From contig JAEZFW010000019.1 in NCBI GenBank assembly GCA_023417315.1, positions 1 through 35,217 on the forward strand: a stretch of 35,217 nt of DNA, read 5' to 3'. Origin of the DNA: Pseudomonadota bacterium (lineage in GTDB: Bacteria; Pseudomonadota; Gammaproteobacteria; Steroidobacterales; Steroidobacteraceae). Position numbers and translations under genes: made by a program. Under the pieces are notes generated by a model that had not been told where the DNA came from, did not search any database, and saw nothing but the letters and a program-made list of their open reading frames with translations. Numbering within the stretch: the first letter of the stretch is position 1; every line of letters begins with the position of its first letter. Positions 32,756 to 35,217 of this stretch are shown here, piece by piece.

Positions 32756-33520
32756 ATGCCAATGTTGAGCAACAAGGTGGCAATCATCACAGGTGCGAGT
32801 TCTGGCATCGGCCGGGCAGCGGCGGCGCTGTTTGTGCAGGAAGGCTGTAAGGTCGTCGTCGGGGCACGTCGCAAGGAGGAACTCGATAAGCTCGTTCGAG
32901 AGCTCTCCGAACAAGGCGGCGAGGCAGTCGCCGTCTCGGGCGATGTGAAGGATGAGGCATTCGCGAGGTCGTTGGTTGAGACAGCGGTCGGCCGATTCGG
33001 CAGCCTCGACGTGGCATTCAACAATGCCGGCACGCTCGGCGTGATGGGCCCCACACCGGGAGTCTCGCTCGACGCCTGGCACGACACACTGGAAACTAAT
33101 CTGACGAGCGCCTTCATAGGCGCCAAGCATCAGATACCCGCAATGCTCTCGAGAGGCGCTGGCTCGCTGATCTTCACCTCGACCTTCGTCGGCTACACAG
33201 TGGGCTTCCCAGGTGCGGCTGCCTACGCAGCAAGCAAGGCCGGGCTCATGGGTCTGACGCAAGCTCTCGCGGCCGAGTTCGGACCGAAAGGCATTCGCGT
33301 CAACGCACTCCTTCCAGGCGGCACGGACACACCGATGGGGCGGATCATGATCAACACGCCGGAAACGCGTAAGGCTATCGAAGGGATGCACGCGCTCAAG
33401 CGTCTTGCAGCGCCGGAAGAGATCGCAAGGTCAGCGCTTTACCTTGCATCAGATCTATCTGCATTCACAACTGGTGCGGCCATCTTGGCCGACGGCGGTG
33501 TGTCGATCAATCGGAGCTGA
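32756..33520 (+). CDS. Short-chain dehydrogenase/reductase
   Basis: A classical SDR of 254 residues. Cofactor motif TGASSGIG (near residue 13), NNAG near 91, catalytic Ser in IFTSTFVG, active site YAASK (near 160), then GIRVNALLPGGTDTPMG and a C-terminal TGAAILADGGVSI. All catalytic residues are present, unlike the SDR at 5.2 kb. AAGGAG lies 6 bases before ATG 32756. NAD(P) use is family knowledge; the substrate is unknown. Confidence 0.93.
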   Translation: MPMLSNKVAIITGASSGIGRAAAALFVQEGCKVVVGARRKEELDKLVRELSEQGGEAVAVSGDVKDEAFARSLVETAVGRFGSLDVAFNNAGTLGVMGPTPGVSLDAWHDTLETNLTSAFIGAKHQIPAMLSRGAGSLIFTSTFVGYTVGFPGAAAYAASKAGLMGLTQALAAEFGPKGIRVNALLPGGTDTPMGRIMINTPETRKAIEGMHALKRLAAPEEIARSALYLASDLSAFTTGAAILADGGVSINRS

Positions 33521-33529
33521 CTGACCTGT

Positions 33530-33547
33530 CCGTCGATTTTCGGACGG
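33530..33547 (+). terminator. Hairpin after the SDR gene
   Basis: CCGTC and GACGG form a 5-bp stem around an 8-base loop, 10 bp after the SDR stop. No clear T run follows, so it is a weak terminator candidate. Confidence 0.35.
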
Positions 33548-33587
33548 CTGAAGTTTGGGAAGATGGCTCCTCGGGTTCGCAGGAGCG

Positions 33588-33720
33588 ATGAGAAAGACTC
33601 CATTCAAAGAAGAACAGATGGTGATGATTCTACGTTAGGCGGACCAGTCGCTTGTTGCGGAGGTGGCGGTGAGTCGCGCCACGAGCTACGCCTGGCGCAG
33701 ATGCTTCAAGGACACGGGAG
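33588..33720 (+). pseudogene. IS3-family OrfA remnant
   Basis: The frame begins MRKTPFKEEQMVMILR, then a TAG where Glu is expected, then ADQSLVAEVAVSRATSYAWR and RCFKD. This matches the helix-turn-helix start of IS3-type OrfA transposases (K-F-x-E-E-Q, I-L-R-E-A-D, Y-A-W-R). The rest of orfA and all of orfB are gone. It is an old, dead insertion. Confidence 0.65.
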
Positions 33721-33846
33721 ACGAGCGATCCGCTTCCCAGCAATTGCATTCGTCTGGATTGATTGCTTCGAGCACCCTCTCATGCGAGCGAGGTCGCGCA
33801 AATTCGGAAGGCGCAGCGGCAGCGCGTCTTCAGCCCGAGGTGTTCG

Positions 33847-34089
33847 TCATCTGAACGTCATCAAAAAGTACCGATCACGCGGTCGAAAGCCGAGCGACGT
33901 ATAGAGCCGCTGCGCGCGAGCATTGTCGCGATCCACTTCGAGGTGAAGAGCGCACACGTTCAGCTGAGCGGCTTTTGATACGGCAAACTGGAGCAACCGC
34001 GTGCCATATCCTTGGCTACGGTGCTGCGGGAGCACGAAGAACTCGTCGACGAAGGCATCATTTCCCCCTTTGTACCCGTGGATATCCAT
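33847..34089 (-). pseudogene. GNAT acetyltransferase, C-terminal fragment
   Basis: Eighty codons covering the second half of a GNAT domain: NDAFVDEFFVLPQHRSQGYG (acetyl-CoA loop), TRLLQFAVSKAAQLNVCALH, LEVDRDNARAQRLYTSLGF. The N-terminal half of the usual 140-160 residues is missing, and the sequence upstream is unrelated. It could start at ATG 34089, but is unlikely to fold as an active enzyme. Confidence 0.65.
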
Positions 34090-34424
34090 TCAAAAGAGTC
34101 AGCGCTTGTTTGTGGGTCGAAGTCACGTTCCCCTGCGCACTTCCTGTTCCAGCAGTAGGTTGTCACCAAGGGATATTGAAGCCTCGCGCCATGGAAGTTG
34201 CTCGGTTCCTCGCAGAATGCAATCACCGCGCGCTTCACGCCTGGCGGCATGGTCGCAAGGTCTGCAAAGCTAATGGGTTTCGGCAGCTTCGCGACCAGAT
34301 CGTTTGCCGCTACCTTCGCCGGCTCCGGCGAGTCCGATCCCGAATCAACCACTGTCCCCTCCATCGAGTAGCTGGCCCCCTCTAGGCGCGATGTTACAGC
34401 CACGTCTCTTGAGCTTCGTGCCAA
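33960..34424 (-). CDS. Hypothetical frame, probably a remnant
   Basis: A 154-codon frame. Its middle (ANDLVAKLPKPISFADLATM, then PPGVKRAVIAFCEEPSNFHG and ARLQYPLVTTYCWNRKCAGE) reads like true protein. The last third overlaps the GNAT fragment in another frame and is not credible. It is probably a truncated gene joined to the GNAT remnant. No family is recognised. Confidence 0.3.
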   Translation of the reverse strand: MARSSRDVAVTSRLEGASYSMEGTVVDSGSDSPEPAKVAANDLVAKLPKPISFADLATMPPGVKRAVIAFCEEPSNFHGARLQYPLVTTYCWNRKCAGERDFDPQTSADSFEWISTGTKGEMMPSSTSSSCSRSTVAKDMARGCSSLPYQKPLS

Positions 34425-34451
34425 TTGAGCGCACTCGCTGACTCCAAGGCT

Positions 34452-34676
34452 TCATCTACGCGGCGACGGCATGTGCTGTCGACACTGCACAACGATGTCC
34501 ATGCTTTCGGAAGCTGCATGCTCCACGCCCTCGCTGAGGTGATTGAAAAAATCCTGCAAGGATTCAATCCTCGATGCGAGATCGACCGGGAAGAACTGTT
34601 CAGCATTTCCGGCCAAGTCCTCCAATGCATCCTCATAGAGGGCGAAGATGCGTTCCAACGCCTCACGCATCTTCAT
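34452..34676 (-). CDS. Small helical hypothetical protein
   Basis: A 74-codon frame from ATG 34676: MKMREALERIFALYEDALED, LAGNAEQFFPVDLASRIESL, then QDFFNHLSEGVEHAASESMD. Mostly amphipathic helix. Just upstream, another frame (MERLYGKNHELLLRVREAGD then KKAELVLRS, about 34.70-34.78 kb) also reads as coding, so this may be the second part of a frameshifted gene. No family is recognised. Confidence 0.35.
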   Translation of the reverse strand: MKMREALERIFALYEDALEDLAGNAEQFFPVDLASRIESLQDFFNHLSEGVEHAASESMDIVVQCRQHMPSPRR

Positions 34677-34971
34677 GGCGTCGTCTGCACGGCTATGAGC
34701 GAAGGACAAGTTCCGCCTTCTTGTCTCCGGCCTCACGAACACGGAGCAGCAGCTCGTGGTTCTTGCCATACAGGCGTTCCATCTGGATCTAGCCCCGCTT
34801 TGCTGATGTATAACCGAGTCTACTTCGGCTGCGCGCGCCTTGATCCCTGCATGTGCGCATCAGTTGCCTACACCATGCCTACACGATCAGTTTCGCGGGC
34901 GAATTTTATCGCGATTTCAACCTCGAAAATCACGCATAAGTTGCTGTTTCTGCCCTTCCTGAGAGAAGGGT

Positions 34972-35217
34972 GACACTTCATTCCGAGCACATGGGTAACA
35001 CTTTCCGGCATTTGGGAGGGCTCCCAGATGCCGTGGCGGGAGTGTTGCAAGATGGACGAGCGTCTGCGGTTCGTGGCTCGGTTGCTAGAAGGCGAGAAGA
35101 TGGCGGTGCTGTGCCGCGAGTTCGATATCTCGCGCAAGACCGGCTACAAGATCTTCAGTCGCTACAAGGATTGCGGCATGGAGGGACTGACGGATCGGTC
35201 GCGACGACCATATCGAC
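34972..35217 (+). mobile_element. IS481-type insertion sequence, left end (partial)
   Basis: The transposase start is preceded by TGACACTTC and ATGGGTAACACTTTCC, the kind of terminal sequence seen in IS481-type elements. The exact terminus is set at TGACAC but could differ by some bases. The right end lies outside the window. Confidence 0.65.
35028..35217 (+). CDS. IS481-family transposase (3' partial)
   Basis: The first 63 residues: MPWRECCKMDERLRFVARLL, then EGEKMAVLCREFDISRKTGY and KIFSRYKDCGMEGLTDRSRR. This is the N-terminal helix-turn-helix of IS481-type transposases; the DDE integrase core lies beyond the window end. GGGAGGG is 7 bases before the ATG. No stops or shifts are seen, so this copy may be intact. 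Confidence 0.9.
   Translation, partial: MPWRECCKMDERLRFVARLLEGEKMAVLCREFDISRKTGYKIFSRYKDCGMEGLTDRSRRPYR

Overview
The window looks like part of the chromosome of a high-GC Gram-negative bacterium. Lipoprotein and Sec signals, a GspC-like secretion protein, a Sec-exported Rhs protein and the regulator types suggest a Gammaproteobacterium, perhaps a Steroidobacter-like or Xanthomonadales-related soil organism. That placement is inferred from protein flavour alone. No rRNA, tRNA or CRISPR array was seen.

Layout. (1) 1-2.3 kb: the end of a cobalamin pathway operon, cobD (partial) then cobQ. (2) 2.4-10.1 kb: accessory metabolism and regulators: a frameshifted MAPEG gene, a CGNR-type regulator divergent from a secreted alpha/beta hydrolase, a four-gene redox operon (tautomerase, DsbA/FrnE-like, SDR, NTF2-like) divergent from a LysR gene, an ArsR-like regulator, and a hydrolase joined to a monooxygenase-like domain through an A7 run. 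(3) 10.7-19.2 kb: an Rhs and secretion island. A 1463-aa Sec-exported Rhs protein overlaps a small two-helix membrane protein. Downstream lies a displaced Rhs tip with a caspase-like fold, which overlaps a lipoprotein gene. Divergently, a GspC-like protein overlaps an FG-GAP/YD-repeat secreted protein. (4) 19.2-22 kb: small secreted proteins and a decayed ECF sigma/ChrR anti-sigma pair. (5) 22-25 kb: a histidine kinase and NarL-type response regulator. (6) 25-33.5 kb: GNAT, AraC, LysR, SnoaL-like, LysE exporter, M14 carboxypeptidase, a broken truncated haemoglobin, an orphan GspE N-domain, a 2OG-Fe(II) oxygenase and an SDR. (7) 33.5-35.2 kb: gene and IS3 remnants, then the left end of an IS481-type element.

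The most unusual structure is a 20-bp element, consensus CGTGACGAAATGCACATTGC, found six times at five intergenic sites. Five of the six copies point towards the start codon of the next gene, 33-95 bp away: MAPEG, rhs, gspC-like, a small secreted protein and the GspE-N protein. Two copies meet head to head between rhs and gspC as a near-perfect 42-bp palindrome. In three copies the similarity runs on through the leader towards the ribosome binding site. This looks like a shared control element, or a mobile leader, that links the Rhs/secretion genes and other exported or membrane proteins.

Many genes here are decaying (MAPEG, ChrR, ECF sigma, truncated haemoglobin, PIN, GNAT, IS3), so this is a fast-changing accessory region.
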